From contig CM021312.1 of the NCBI GenBank assembly GCA_010645155.1, positions 10,886,190 through 10,950,189 of the forward strand: a stretch of 64,000 nt of DNA. Direction: 5' to 3'. This document shows, piece after piece, positions 1 to 11,142 of the stretch. A model generated the notes under the pieces. That model did not search any database. It had not been told where the DNA came from and saw nothing but the letters and a program-made list of their open reading frames with translations. The DNA is from Tigriopus japonicus (Eukaryota > Arthropoda > Copepoda > Harpacticoida > Harpacticidae). How positions within the stretch are numbered: position 1 is the first letter of the stretch; every line of letters begins with the position of its first letter. Position numbers and translations under genes: made by a program.

Positions 1-407
1 TTCTGCAAGCAGTAACCCTACCTTGCAACCTCCCGTAAAAAAAAAACTTGCGCAAGCCCAGATTCCACATCACTAAGATTTTGCTGTCAATCACCCAATT
101 GCGTGACATTAATTGGCCCTTGTTAAAACTCCACACTAATTGAAATTCACTTTTTTCATTTCGGGTAAATACCTTAGACACATTTCCAGCAGACTTGAGG
201 ACTTTCAATAACCAAACTACCCTATCAAATGAGCGAAATAGTTTAGATGTGTTTCGTAGAAGAAAAGGTTCCTTTAATCATGAACTTCGGCTTCCCGCAT
301 GATGAATGACGTCACAGACAGTCGTGCCGGGTCAGGCAATCATAGATTTGAATGCCAATCTCTGCCTTTTAGTATTTCTAGAACAAGCAAGACCACTGGG
401 CTCAAAT

Positions 408-457
408 CGACTATGTCCATCTCGGTTCCAAATTTGAAAGTAATCCTCAATAGATGG
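408..457 (+). repeat. dispersed repeat, copy 1
   Basis: This stretch matches 1577-1626 in the same orientation. Both contain the order 'gtccatctcggt', then 'aattt', then 'caatagatgg', with scattered differences. It is a short, diverged interspersed repeat of unknown family. Confidence 0.5.
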
Positions 458-1576
458 CGGTGCTGACCATCAAATGACGCTTCTGGTTCGAATTTGCTTC
501 TCTACCGGGATAAATGTCAACTAATATGAGAATCGGCGTTTCCTAATGAAGCATTGAAGTTGCCATATTGGTGCCATGAGAAAGAGGTTCGAAGTTGCAT
601 TTTCACATAAAATCTTAGATATGGGGGAAGTTCATTGAATTTGTAAATGGTGCGTCAACATCATCATTTTCTTGGTGGTTAATTTGTCCAAGTTGCTAAA
701 CTGTTTTTTTGAGCAGCAACGCTGTCCATGGAACAAACGAGGAAGCAAGGGTAGCCTTCAGTGTGGCCACTTGACAGGAATGTTGAACAAATTTCCGGGA
801 TTGAACATTATGGATTGAGACAAAAAAACCAGCCATTAGCAAAGACTTCAAATAATATATTGCTTTTCAATTTCAACACACATGAGTATGTTCTTTTCTT
901 TTGAAAAGATACAGCTAGCTTAATATGATATGTGCCTTTTTCAAAGCAAATTATTAACTTCGCACTTCAGTTACAATACGTGCAAGATCACAACATCTCA
1001 ACTTCATAGATTTGAAAGATACAATATACTACCACGTCTTAAAATACAACTTCTTGTTAAAGACCTAAAAAATGGGGGGAAAATTGTTGAATTTCAACTC
1101 TTCCAGTTTTCAGCTTAGGATGTCCCAATTTGATTGCTCCACAACACGAAAATCTTTTTTTTGTATTGAGCTAAATTGCATGTTGCAGTTAGAAAACAAA
1201 TTCCAATTTTGAGTTCTGATAATTCTTAAGGGTTTTAATTGCTTATTTATGCAATAAACACAATTGCTCTTATAACGCAATTATTTGACATGTATTGATA
1301 ATAGTCCCTCTGTCAAACTCCTTGTTTGGAAATAAGATAATGTCTTAAAATATTTTATTAAATCATTGATTTCAAACTTTGAAGGCAGAAATAAGTATGA
1401 TGGCTGTGAAAGCAGATGGCTAAGAGTAATTAGTTTGGACATGTTTTTCAGCAATAACTGAATGCAGTACAACAACAAACTGAGACTTTTCCTTCATCAC
1501 AAAGCACCCATTTAGCTCAGTTTTTCCTATCTGTTGATATCTGTGTTAGAGTTCTGATTCACTGAGTTTGAAAAAA

Positions 1577-1626
1577 CGACTAAGTCCATCTCGGTACCGA
1601 ATTTCAAATATCCGTCAATAGATGGA
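1577..1626 (+). repeat. dispersed repeat, copy 2
   Basis: Diverged direct copy of 408-457 with the shared words 'gtccatctcggt' and 'caatagatgg'. No terminal repeats or target duplication can be assigned. Confidence 0.45.
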
Positions 1627-3362
1627 CCTTCCAGGTTGGGAATCTAGGCGCTTCGCGCCTATATCTATGATTCTAGGTTATGGAACGTGTTGGCAGAGGT
1701 GATCAAACGTTACCTCTGGGTGCTGAGAAGGAGTTATTTGGTCAAGACCGAGAGTGGAAGGCTTCCTTGGCGAAACAGAAGGTTTTTAGCCAGAGTGCCA
1801 ACAGAAGAACAAGAGAAGAAGGAAGAGAACGAGAACCGACCCGAAGTACATGAGCAGATCAAATCCCCAATGGTCGTTCCAAGACGTGGAAGTCTTTAAC
1901 GAACACCACCTGACCGATTGGGAATTCTTAAATGAGCCCTATCCTACGGATGGTCTCTTGGAGAGGGCGGGCATGGTAGATGTGTTCCTAAGCGCTCATT
2001 ATTCGACTTGCTAATTGATTATCTTTTGACTCATGACTGAACATCATATCATGTGCATTTTAGAATGATTGACCAATATACCGTCTCATGTACAACAACC
2101 GTGTCCGAACCTTTATTAGCTTTGAGGTAGCTTGCAATGGGGGAAACATATTCAAGATGCGGTTGAATAATTGACTTGTACAGAGTTAGCATCGTAATAC
2201 TATCTCTGGACTTGAAAGTGCGTTAGATCCAGCCACACGTTTGAAATGCCTTCCCCACTTTCAACTGGATTTGCTATTTTTTTTTGGAAAAAATCACTTG
2301 CAGCATTCATGCTACTACCATCGTCAAGAAAACTAGGCAGAATGAAATATTGAATCAATATTAGCAGACCTGAATATTCGAGGCAAGGAAATTTGCGATC
2401 GCAAAATAGTTTCATGATCATGTTCTTGGGTCTTATGTGTGGTGCTACTTTGCCTTTACTCTGTAATCAGCAATTTGCAAAGAATGGACATATTTGGTCC
2501 CCTAATTCTATTGAATTGGGTAGAGAAACCACAAATTCGTTTCCTTGTCGGATGAAATTGCTAGTTCCTAATGGTTTAGGGGAAGATAACCGAAACAAAA
2601 TTGATTGCCAATACTACTTTTGATTAAATCTCTACGTTGTTATATTGCAGACCTAATGTAAACTTATATGAAAGGCACACAACATGTAATAAAAATATCC
2701 TATGATCGACAAGTCTCATAAATGAAAAGTATCGTTTTTGTTTTCTTTGCTGTGATAGACGATCCGTGCCCTCCTAAAGTTAATTAAAGAGTTAAAATTT
2801 TGGGCAAAATGGCAACATTTTCATTTCGTAGGGCACCAACGGCATTTTTTAAAATATGTTTTAATAAAAGAGCATCAGCAGAGTGCGTGGTTTACAATAG
2901 TTGTTGTTTCCTTGGTCAGATTTTTGGGAGCTTGCTTTTTTGTTGAGTAGATTGAGGAGCTGAAATTTCAGAGGGTTGGCCATAGGGAAGCTTAGAGTGC
3001 TGAAGCTCAATGGCTCCCGTTGAATGTGATTCTGATTTCCAATCAGCTAATGTCTGGGGTAAGGTGTAATGAGCTGTTGCGAAAAGCTCCAGAAAGTTGC
3101 CTTAAGAATTATTGATGGTATGGTATGGATGGTACAGTATGTTCAATATTATCGACAGTAACTCAGAGTTCATGCCTCTTATCTTTCAAGAACTCTGGTT
3201 GCGGTTAAGTTTTTGGCCCAAAAATGTCAATAAAATCAACCATTTGACAAATTTGATGTTTAGAGCATAGATAAAATAGTTTTTACTTTTTACACACCAG
3301 AAATTCTAATGGGTTGACGCAATCAACTCTACCTTACTGCTAATGTTCAGCTGAACGTACAT

Positions 3363-4475
3363 CACGGTGTTCCGAATGGCTTTTTAGGTTTGAATCAAAA
3401 TACCCAAAGACATCATGGCACTTTTGGACCCACAATTTGGATTGGACCCACAATTCAATAGGGAACAACTTCATCTTTCTTGTATTATATAAGTTTAGGT
3501 CCAGGGAAAAAGTTATATACCTAAAAATCCATCAATTATAACATTTTCTATTAGTTACCTTATGAATTCAAATTGAATAAAAATTCATTCAGCAACAGCT
3601 GAGTTATTTGACTTTGAATGGTCCATTTTTGACCCCAAAAAGCCGAAAAACGCTACAGTTATATGGAAAAACAAATTCCCAAAGATTTCACATAGCTTTT
3701 CAATATTGCAAAAATAAATGATTTTTTTCAGTTTTGTAACTTATGTCAAAATAGCTCAAAATAAGAAAAAAATATCATTTAAATGCATTTAAAATACATT
3801 TTCCGATAAAAAAATCTTTTGCAGTATCAAAGACACTCAAAGTTGGGTAATACTTAAAAGTTTTGAAAAAATCGGTTATTGTTTCAAGTTTCGATTTTTG
3901 TCCATTTTGAAGATGGTCCTTCTAGAAATCGTAATTTGGGATATGAATCTGTTAGACATATTTATTTGTGATTCTGGCACAACACACATCATAACGTACT
4001 CTAAATAGTTATGAATTATGCTTTCCAAAAATCTTGTTTAAGTGCATTTTAAGTGATATTTTTTTCTTATTTTGAGCTATTTTGACGTAAGTTCCAAAAC
4101 TCAAAAAAATCATTTATTTTTGCGATATTGAAAAGATATGTGAAACCTTTGGGAATTTGTTTTTTTCATATAACTGTAGCGCTTTTTGGGGTCAAAAATG
4201 GACCATTCAAAGTCAAATAACTCAACTACTGCTGAATGAACTTTTATTTAATTTGAATTCATAAGGTAACTAAATAGTCTCTTAATATGGGTTAAATAGT
4301 TTGTTAAAAAACATTATAATTGATAGGTTTTTAGGTATATAACTTTTTCCCTGGACCTAAACTTATATAATACAATAAAAGTAAAGTTGTTCCCCATTGA
4401 ATTGTGGGTCCAAAAAGAGCCATGATGTTTTTGGGTATTTTGATTCAAACCTAAAAAGCCATTCGGAACACCGTG
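3363..4475. mobile_element. 1.1 kb palindromic (foldback) transposon, no coding capacity
   Basis: The element is almost entirely an inverted repeat. It begins CACGGTGTTCCGAATGGC and ends with the reverse complement. The two arms, each about 430 bp, stay alignable over most of their length with point differences and small indels. It is flanked by a 5-bp direct repeat TACAT (3358-3362 and 4476-4480), which fits a target site duplication. The arms contain no open transposase, so it is non-autonomous. A diverged piece of the same family lies at about 16085-16240. The superfamily is uncertain. The arms would form a very long hairpin RNA if transcribed. Confidence 0.8.
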
Positions 4476-4497
4476 TACATTAGCAATCAAAGAGCTT

Positions 4498-4623
4498 TGG
4501 GCCTACGAGTAGTGCTCACAGTGCTATGGATGGCCCCCGGCCCACAATTTTGGACTTTCTCCATAACTCCTGGACCCCTAGGGCCCACACGTCCGCCCGG
4601 GCCCTCAGGCTGCCTACCCCTGG
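4498..4623 (-). repeat. G/C-rich transposon-end-like repeat, copy 1
   Basis: The reverse complement of this stretch starts near CCAGGGGTAGGCAGCCTGAG and continues to a 'gaaagtccaaaattgtgggcc' segment. It matches 38524-38660 on the plus strand. The start resembles the CAGGGGT-type termini of hAT elements. It is strikingly GC-rich against its surroundings. No second terminus is visible next to it. Confidence 0.5.
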
Positions 4624-5345
4624 TCTAGAATTTCTGTGTTGAAGAAAAAACTTTTTTATCGCTCTACTTGCTCTACTGATGATATTCTTGACTACTTCCA
4701 GTTTAATTTGTTTTACAAAGTTGATTAGTTAACTCAAGTTTACTGTTACGTTTCGTCAAAATGCGCATTGCATTAAAAATGCAAATGTAAGTGAGTCTGA
4801 TTCAGTCAACAACACACCAAAAACAGTTGTTAGAAATTCTGCTGAAATACAAGTGTACTGCCAACTAGGTGCTTAATAAGTTTAAAATCCTTGTTAATCC
4901 CTTGTTCTTCACTAAATAACAGATGACTTCAAAATATGTAAAGCCCACAATTTTCATTTGATGGACTGAAATTTATAAAAGTAAGGTTACAAATAAAGCA
5001 TAGAGCGATAAACGCCTTTCCGATATAACAAGTTACTACAAATTTAGTTTCCAGATCCGAATGTCCTTTGGATATGTCATTTTCTCTCCCCTTTCTTCAC
5101 ATGTCTGTATTGTTTTTTTTTTTTTTGACCTGGATCTTCTAATTGTAAAGTGATATTAAAACAGGTTTTTTGACCCAAAAATTCTAAACAAGAACCATTT
5201 TGGCAACACAAGGACAAAAGTCAATCAATATTTCCATCACTAATTCCAACGCCCTCAATGCAGAACTTGGTAGATCATTCTGTAATTTTTCATTTGACCA
5301 ATAGCAAGATTCCACAATCAAAAAGTTGAATATTTTCATATTTAA
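4624..5345. other. intergenic, nothing recognised
   Basis: AT-rich sequence between the palindromic element and the Tc1 transposon. I see no gene, RNA or repeat structure. Confidence 0.4.
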
Positions 5346-5347
5346 TA

Positions 5348-5559
5348 CAGTCTATCAGAAAAGTTTGCATAACGTCGAGCGTCAGCTCGTTTTTTAAGCC
5401 TGGCCTTTGAAGGACAAGGCCGAAAAGGTTGAAATTTGGTCAGAATGACCAACATGGACCAAAATACCACGCAAATATCCAAAAACCCAGATGCAATCAA
5501 ATAATCAAAACTTTTTTTACCAAAGACTGAAAAAGGGGCGGCGCAAAAGTTTGCATAAC
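5348..5559 (+). repeat. left terminal inverted repeat of the Tc1-like element
   Basis: Starts CAGTCTATCAGAAAAG right after the TA at 5346-5347. The outer direct repeat AAAAGTTTGCATAAC is near its start and the inner copy ends at 5559. Confidence 0.95.
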
Positions 5560-5715
5560 ACTTTTGAGCAAGTCGAGGAAAGTGTGAGATTTTTCAAGAA
5601 ACACCTGTAATTTTCTATTGTTTTCAAGAGATTGATGATGAAAAAAGTCTGGATGATTCTAAAGGTTATAAAAAAGGCGAAAACCTCCATGTAACCTCTC
5701 TGTTTTGAAGCAATT

Positions 5716-6738
5716 ATGGGTGCAGCAAAAGAGTTAGCCTTGGAGACCAAGGCCACGATCATTGACCTCCACAAGAAAGGCCAGGGATACAGGAAGATAT
5801 CCAAGACCTTAAGTATTCCCATCCCGACCATCCAAGGAGTGGTCCGACGTTTCCAGCAGCGAGGACATGTTGGCAATGCTGACCGGCCTGGACGACCTCG
5901 TAAGCTTCCGGCAAGATCCGTCAGAAAAGTGGTGCGAAAGGTGGAGCAGTACCCTCGTACAACCTTGGGTGAAATCCAGGATGACCTTGCCAATGAGGGT
6001 CTCAAGGTTTCAAAGGATACCATATCGAGGACCATCAGGACTGCTGGACTTCAGGTAAGGCGGCCGAGGCGCACCCCTTTTTTGAAGCCAAGACACGCCA
6101 AAACGCGGTTGAAGTACGCCAAGGACCATCTGGACAAGGACGAGAGCTTCTGGCAATCCATCTTGTGGTCGGATGAGACGAAAATTGAGCTCTTCAGTCA
6201 CAACCACGTCCAAACTGTCTATCGCCGTCCTGGACAGGCTTACCTCCCGAAGAACACCCTTCCCACAGTCAAGCACGGGGGTGGTTCCATCATGCTCTGG
6301 GGAGCATTCAGTGCCCGTGGTCCAGGGAACATCGTGAGGATCAAGGGGATCATGAAGAAGGAGGACTACTGCAAGATCCTTCAAGAAAACCTGCAGCAGT
6401 CGGCGGAGAAGTTGGAGTTGTGTCCGGATTTCTTGTTCCAGCACGACAATGATCCAAAGCACACGAGTCGAATGGTCAAGCAATGGCTCACAGACAATGG
6501 CATTCAGGTGCTGAACTGGCCAGCGATGAATCCAGACCTGAATCCTATTGAGAATCTGTGGCAAGAGCTCAAGAGGAGAATCAGGATGAGGAAGCCCAAG
6601 AATCTGACCGAGTTGGAGTCCGTGGCCATTGAAGAGTGGCATAATATCCCCCCTGAGACTTGTAACAATCTTGTTAAGAGTTACAAAAAGCGACTATTAG
6701 CTATTTTGAAGGCTAAGGGGTTTTCAATAAATTATTGA
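5716..6738 (+). CDS. Tc1-like DDE transposase, intact, 340 aa
   Basis: The protein excises and reinserts the surrounding element by cutting DNA at the terminal repeats and joining it to TA targets. An N-terminal paired-like helix-turn-helix region (residues about 5-110) binds DNA, with an AT-hook-like GRPRK at 59-63. The catalytic triad is complete: Asp153 in WSDETKIELF, Asp244 in QHDNDPKHTS and Glu279 in PDLNPIENLW. There are 34 residues between the last two, which is DD34E. These positions equal those of the Tc1-type enzyme Sleeping Beauty. Length is typical of the family. No stop or frameshift is present. A possible polyadenylation signal AATAAA (6726-6731) overlaps the end of the frame. 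It has no introns. The ATG at 5716 is the first in frame and gives the standard N terminus. Confidence 0.96.
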   Translation: MGAAKELALETKATIIDLHKKGQGYRKISKTLSIPIPTIQGVVRRFQQRGHVGNADRPGRPRKLPARSVRKVVRKVEQYPRTTLGEIQDDLANEGLKVSKDTISRTIRTAGLQVRRPRRTPFLKPRHAKTRLKYAKDHLDKDESFWQSILWSDETKIELFSHNHVQTVYRRPGQAYLPKNTLPTVKHGGGSIMLWGAFSARGPGNIVRIKGIMKKEDYCKILQENLQQSAEKLELCPDFLFQHDNDPKHTSRMVKQWLTDNGIQVLNWPAMNPDLNPIENLWQELKRRIRMRKPKNLTELESVAIEEWHNIPPETCNNLVKSYKKRLLAILKAKGFSINY

Positions 6739-6744
6739 TTCAAT

Positions 6745-6957
6745 GTTATGCAAACTTTTGCGCCGCCCCTTTTTCAGTCTTTGGTAAAAAAAAGTTTTGA
6801 TTATTTGATTGCATCTGGGTTTTTGGATATTTGCGTGGTATGTTGGTCCATGTTGGTCATTCTGACCAAATTTCAACCTTTTCGGCCTTGTCCTTCCAAG
6901 GCCAGGCTTAAAAAACGAGCTGACGCTCGACGTTATGCAAACTTTTCTGATAGACTG
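6745..6957 (-). repeat. right terminal inverted repeat of the Tc1-like element
   Basis: Reverse complement of the left arm with two mismatches and a one-base length difference in a T run. It starts seven bases after the transposase stop. Confidence 0.95.
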
Positions 6958-6959
6958 TA

Positions 6960-8347
6960 TGTATGATATATGTTTGAAGCTGAACGTGTGCCTTAAAGTA
7001 GTATATACCAAAAATTTAGACAAGACAGCACAAGAACGAGAGCGTTCAAGCATTGTAAATGCCGATTAGAATAAAATTAAACACAAAAAATATGATTGGA
7101 GAAAATACTCGCCTTATTTGTTGAAATATTAGTTTTTAATTGTCTTTTTATTTACTTCAATTTATATCATGTTTATTCTTTTCTAATAACGGCAAAGCCC
7201 TTGATTCTGAGAATCATTAATTTGTTTACTGTGTTGAATAGTTTGCAAATTGTTCAGTGTTTAAGATGTTGCGTTTACCTTGTATAAATGTGATGAAAAG
7301 CCCCGCTTTAACCTTCATAACTTCACCCAAAGGATTCAGTCGATGAAATGGCTCAAACAGGAGGCATGTTATTGATTCAGAATATTTTAGCATGCACAGA
7401 GAAATCGTTGGACCGTCATGAGAAGGCCAATGAGTCAAAATCAAGAGAAATAATTTTGTCGAATTATTAATATGGAGTGAGGTCCAGTCGATTGATAATG
7501 ATGATTTGTACGGCCACATGGAGACCAACGCACTTATTGGTATCACCAGACCTATGATGTACTTGAATTGCAATTAAATTTCTAACTAATTGTGATTGTA
7601 ATTAATTACATTGCATTTGAACCAATGTTTTGGACATTTTTCAATGAGGCATTTGTGCGATTTCTTTGTGTTTTGTGAAATCTCGCAACCTTTTGACTGG
7701 GACTTTGCTTACCAAAAGTCAAAGGTGATAGATCGTAATAGCTTTTAAATTTCGAAAATATTCCGACTTTCGCACAACTTTATCAATATAGATAGCTCTA
7801 CTTAAACAATCACAAAGGGTGACATATCTATCATTCGGGATGGCAAATTTTACCAAAAGTGCTTAGTTTTGGCGAGTTTTGGATTGATTTCAAACCAACT
7901 CGGCTTTTTGTAATTGAATAACCTAGTCAACAAGTGGCGACTCTTTACGAAAAATAGACATTGCCAAAATACCCGTTTACAACAAACAACTCTTGAAACT
8001 CTTCACCTACATAAGAAGTTCTGGGATTCAACATTTCGTAGATTTCCTTGCGTCTTTCCAATATTTTTCAATATATAATTTATGCACCCAAGGTTCAAAG
8101 GTTTAGGAAGCCTTCACACATTTTGCACTTACAAAGAAATGACTGCCTATTGGGTTTTAAAGATAATGTAAGTGAATGTCACCTTGAGTACAAAATTAAG
8201 GATTAAGGGGACGAGAAATGTGTGGTCAAATATGCAATTTAACAATGTAATAAAGATATTTTATTGCGATATTTTTCATCTAATGATTAGACATTGTTTT
8301 TGAATTATTATGAACTACAAGTCCAGGGTTTTTGGCAATGTTTGGGC
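6960..8347. other. intergenic, nothing recognised
   Basis: AT-rich. Short open frames on both strands show no recognisable domain, no coding-like composition and no convincing splice sites. Confidence 0.4.
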
Positions 8348-8402
8348 TACAGGGTGACACATAAAGATTAGAACGGCAAAGTATTACCCAGATATCCTTG
8401 TC

Positions 8403-8656
8403 AGTAGTATATGCATTCACCCGATTTTNNNNNNNNNNNNNNNNNNNNNNNNNNNNNNNNNNNNNNNNNNNNNNNNNNNNNNNNNNNNNNNNNNNNNNNN
8501 NNNNNNNNNNNNNNNNNNNNNNNNNNNNNNNNNNNNNNNNNNNNNNNNNNNNNNNNNNNNNNNNNNNNNNNNNNNNNNNNNNNNNNNNNNNNNNNNNNNN
8601 NNNNNNNNNNNNNNNNNNNNNNNNNNNNNNAAAATCGGGTGAATGCATATACTACT
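8403..8656. mobile_element. hairpin element containing an assembly gap
   Basis: Two perfect 26-bp inverted arms (8403-8428 and 8631-8656, core TATGCATTCACCCGATTTT) flank 202 unknown bases (8429-8630). The arms are bounded by a direct CTTGTC (8397-8402 and 8657-8662), which may be a target duplication. The gap begins exactly where the hairpin arms converge, so the interior is probably further palindrome that failed in assembly. Confidence 0.65.
8429..8630. other. assembly gap (N run)
   Basis: 202 consecutive undetermined bases. No feature can be called inside. Confidence 1.
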
Positions 8657-9034
8657 CTTGTCATCTTGAATTTCCCGTTAATAACGCCTAAAACGAACTT
8701 GATTGGTTGACATTTATCGTTGTTTTTTGTTGAAACAGATTTTCGTTAATTGTTCACATTTCGAAACAAAATGGAAAAGCGTCAGGCTATTATTGCCCTT
8801 CACCGTGCGGGAAAAAGCTGCAGTGACATTATGAAGGCCTTGGCAGCTTTAAAAGTGACTAAAAGTACTGCATGATATACCATAAAACGGTTCAAAGAAA
8901 CTCAAAGTGTCGAAAACCGCCCGATACCAAGACGTCCTAGGTCAGTTCGGACCAAAAATCTTGTGGAAGCGACTCGGAAGAAAGTTGAGAGAAACAAGAG
9001 GATGTCAATTAGAAAAATGGCCGCGGAGGCCAAT

Positions 9035-9867
9035 TTACACCTTCAAATGGTCCTTAGACAGAGTTGACCCTGTACAACTTCGATGTAAGCAGAAAATTTT
9101 AACTGCGCTGTCTTGGGAGGAGCACTCGACTCAATCACCATTCAATTGCAAACATTACAGGAACTAAATCTACTTCTGGGACAAGACCTACATTTTTAAA
9201 AAGCTGAAAGAAAGACCTACTCAATGATGTGCATTTCATTGATTTTAAATGAATGGTTGAGGCGCTAGATCCAACCAAGTGCGAGAATTTCATGGAGCGA
9301 CCTAAAGTAATCATCTAATTTTCAATGATCATAATTCATAAGGTTTATAGACTTCATACCTACAGTGATTCCAGAGCAAGCAAGGGAGGGTCCATTTGCT
9401 GTTGATTTGGTTCAATTTCGTTTATTTCTCAGGTCAGGAGAGCTAAAATTGTATTAAGATTGGTCCTCCTGAGCCAAAAAAAAACGAAACTGACTCGAAT
9501 CAAAAGCCAATTAACCGTCCTTCATCTGTTTAAGGCTCAATGTAGGAATGAAGTCTATAAACCTTATGATCATTGAAAATTAGATGATTACTTTAGGTCG
9601 CTCCATGAAATTCTCGCACTTGGTTGGATCTAGCGCCTCAACCATTCATTTAAAATCAATGAAATGCACATCATTGAATAAGTCTTTCTTTCCGCTTTTC
9701 AAAAATGTTGGTCTTGTCCTAAAAGCAGATTTAGTTCCTGTAATATTTGCAATTGAATGGTGATCGAGTCGAGTGCTCCTCCCACAACAGTGCAATTAAA
9801 ATCTTCTGTTTACATCGAAGTTGTACAGGGTCAACTTTGTCTACGTGTAAGGAACATTTGAAAGTGT
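9035..9867. mobile_element. foldback element inserted in the mariner transposase
   Basis: An 833-bp insertion with long inverted arms. The left arm runs to about 9366 and the right arm begins at about 9538. They share, inverted, the blocks 'gaccctgtacaacttcgatg', 'ggatctagcgcctcaaccat' and 'aggtttatagacttcat'. A direct CAAT (9031-9034 and 9868-9871) fits a target duplication, because deleting the element and one CAAT rejoins the transposase frame as AEAN-VNRETMRR. No coding capacity. Confidence 0.8.
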
Positions 9868-9931
9868 CAATGTGAATCGAGAAACAATGCGCAGAGTGAT
9901 CACACAGGACCTAAATATGAAGGCCTATCAC

Positions 9932-10906
9932 TAGGGACAGGAACTTTAGACGAATAAACTTATTCGTCTTTTTTCGTCTTTATTCGTCTTTTTTACTCTT
10001 ATTCGTCGCGATAAATTTATTCGTCTAATTTGGATTTTATTCGTCTTTTTTCGTCTAATCCGGCAATTACACTCAACTTTTTTCGTCTAATTAGTCAAAA
10101 AATTGATTTTTTTGTTTTTTTCTCAAATTTTAAAGCAAATAGACACTTTTTTAAAAAGTTCAACTCCAAAACTTGGGCCAAAGTAATAGTTTGATTTTCA
10201 GTTGCGTTATTGCACGAGCAAAATATGATCCACACTTGTATTTTAACTTGTAGAGTTTCCTGACAGACGCAGAAAGAAAAGGTCACCACTATTGGAATGA
10301 AAGGCTATCTGACTATGCAAACAACTAATGTGTCAGCAAACCTGCTGCTAAATATTACTCTATTGAAAATGTTGAAATAAGGACGGTTGACCATTGACCA
10401 TTTCTTGATCATTTGGCACTTTTCCGTTAATTAATTTTATAGATTTTGCCGTTTTGCACAAGGGGGTAGCTGTTCCCCTCAATAGAGGATTTTAAACCAA
10501 GCTTGAAAAATTTGCCAATAGACGGCGTGAAAGAGTGGCCAAGTACTAAGCACTAAGCTCACAAGTCTTTTCTAGAAATCTAGTCTTTTCTCTTTACTGG
10601 CCCAACCTTCCCATCTATTGGTGAATTTTTCAAGCTTGGTTTAATGTCCTCTATTGGGCCACACATTAGGTCTACTTCATGGGCAGCAGTTTTAATCCTC
10701 TTTTTATCCTCGTGACCGGCAATTCATTAGTTTTTTTGTCGTGTAAGTTAGTTTTTTTCGTCTTTTTTCGTCTAATGTAGCCTTTTATTCGTCTTTTTTC
10801 GTCTAATCGGGCAATCTTATTCGTCTTTATTCGTCTAATCAGGTACTTTTATTCGTCTTTTTTCGTCTATTTTGACAGTTTTATTCCTCTAAACTTCCTG
10901 TCCCTA
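9932..10906. mobile_element. non-autonomous hAT-type element with TTCGTC repeats
   Basis: A 975-bp insertion with terminal inverted repeats TAGGGACAGGAACTTTAGAC and the reverse complement at the right end (a few mismatches). It is flanked by a perfect 8-bp target duplication CCTATCAC (9924-9931 and 10907-10914); 8 bp is the hAT hallmark. Both subterminal regions are packed with repeats of the type TTCGTCTTTTTTCGTCTAAT. No transposase is present. Deleting it rejoins the mariner frame as MKAYHLQKRQ. A smaller palindrome sits inside at 10480-10657. Confidence 0.9.
10480..10657. repeat. inner palindrome within the hAT-type element
   Basis: The arms 'caatagaggattttaaacca' and 'tggtttaatgtcctctattg' are inverted, and a 'gcttgaaaaattt' block follows in each. 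It may be a separate MITE nested inside 9932-10906. Confidence 0.6.
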
Positions 10907-11142
10907 CCTATCACCTTCAAAAGCGTCAGCTTCTTAGTGCGACCACACAGGAGAAGAGGCTTGCCCGCGCGAAGCTTCTAAGAAATTGGATGAAATCTCG
11001 GACGCAAGTTTCAATTATCTGGACCGACGAGAAAAAATTCACCGTGGAGCAAGCCTACAACAGCCACAATGACCAGCATTGGGAGGGCTCCTATGCCTTT
11101 CAACAAGATGGTGCTCCTACACATACAGCCAAAATTGTTTAG

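Larger units (their letters stand above)
1..3357. other. gene-free AT-rich interval
   Basis: I find no coding region that I can support here. The open frames are short, are not flanked by convincing splice sites and resemble no family I know. The interval is AT-rich with many homopolymer runs. The only structure I see is a dispersed 50-bp repeat pair (408-457 and 1577-1626) and an open, charged, purine-rich stretch at 1687-1899 that may be a degraded mobile-element fragment. Confidence 0.5.
5348..6957 (+). mobile_element. complete Tc1-like transposon of IR/DR type
   Basis: A 1610-bp element flanked by TA dinucleotides (5346-5347 and 6958-6959), the standard Tc1/mariner target duplication. 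Terminal inverted repeats of 212-213 bp (5348-5559 and 6745-6957) differ by only two substitutions and one base in a T run. Each arm carries two direct copies of AAAAGTTTGCATAAC, one near the outer end and one at the inner end. This is the IR/DR arrangement, in which each arm has two transposase-binding sites. A single intact transposase frame lies between the arms. Near-identical arms plus an unbroken frame indicate recent insertion. Confidence 0.96.

Noticed and set aside
1687..1899. 70-residue frame rich in Arg and Glu
   Set aside because: Composition reflects a purine-rich stretch. No family match or splice sites; kept only as possible mobile-element debris.
5517..6642. Long minus-strand frames opposite the Tc1 transposase
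   Set aside because: They are antisense shadows of an intact, recognisable transposase.
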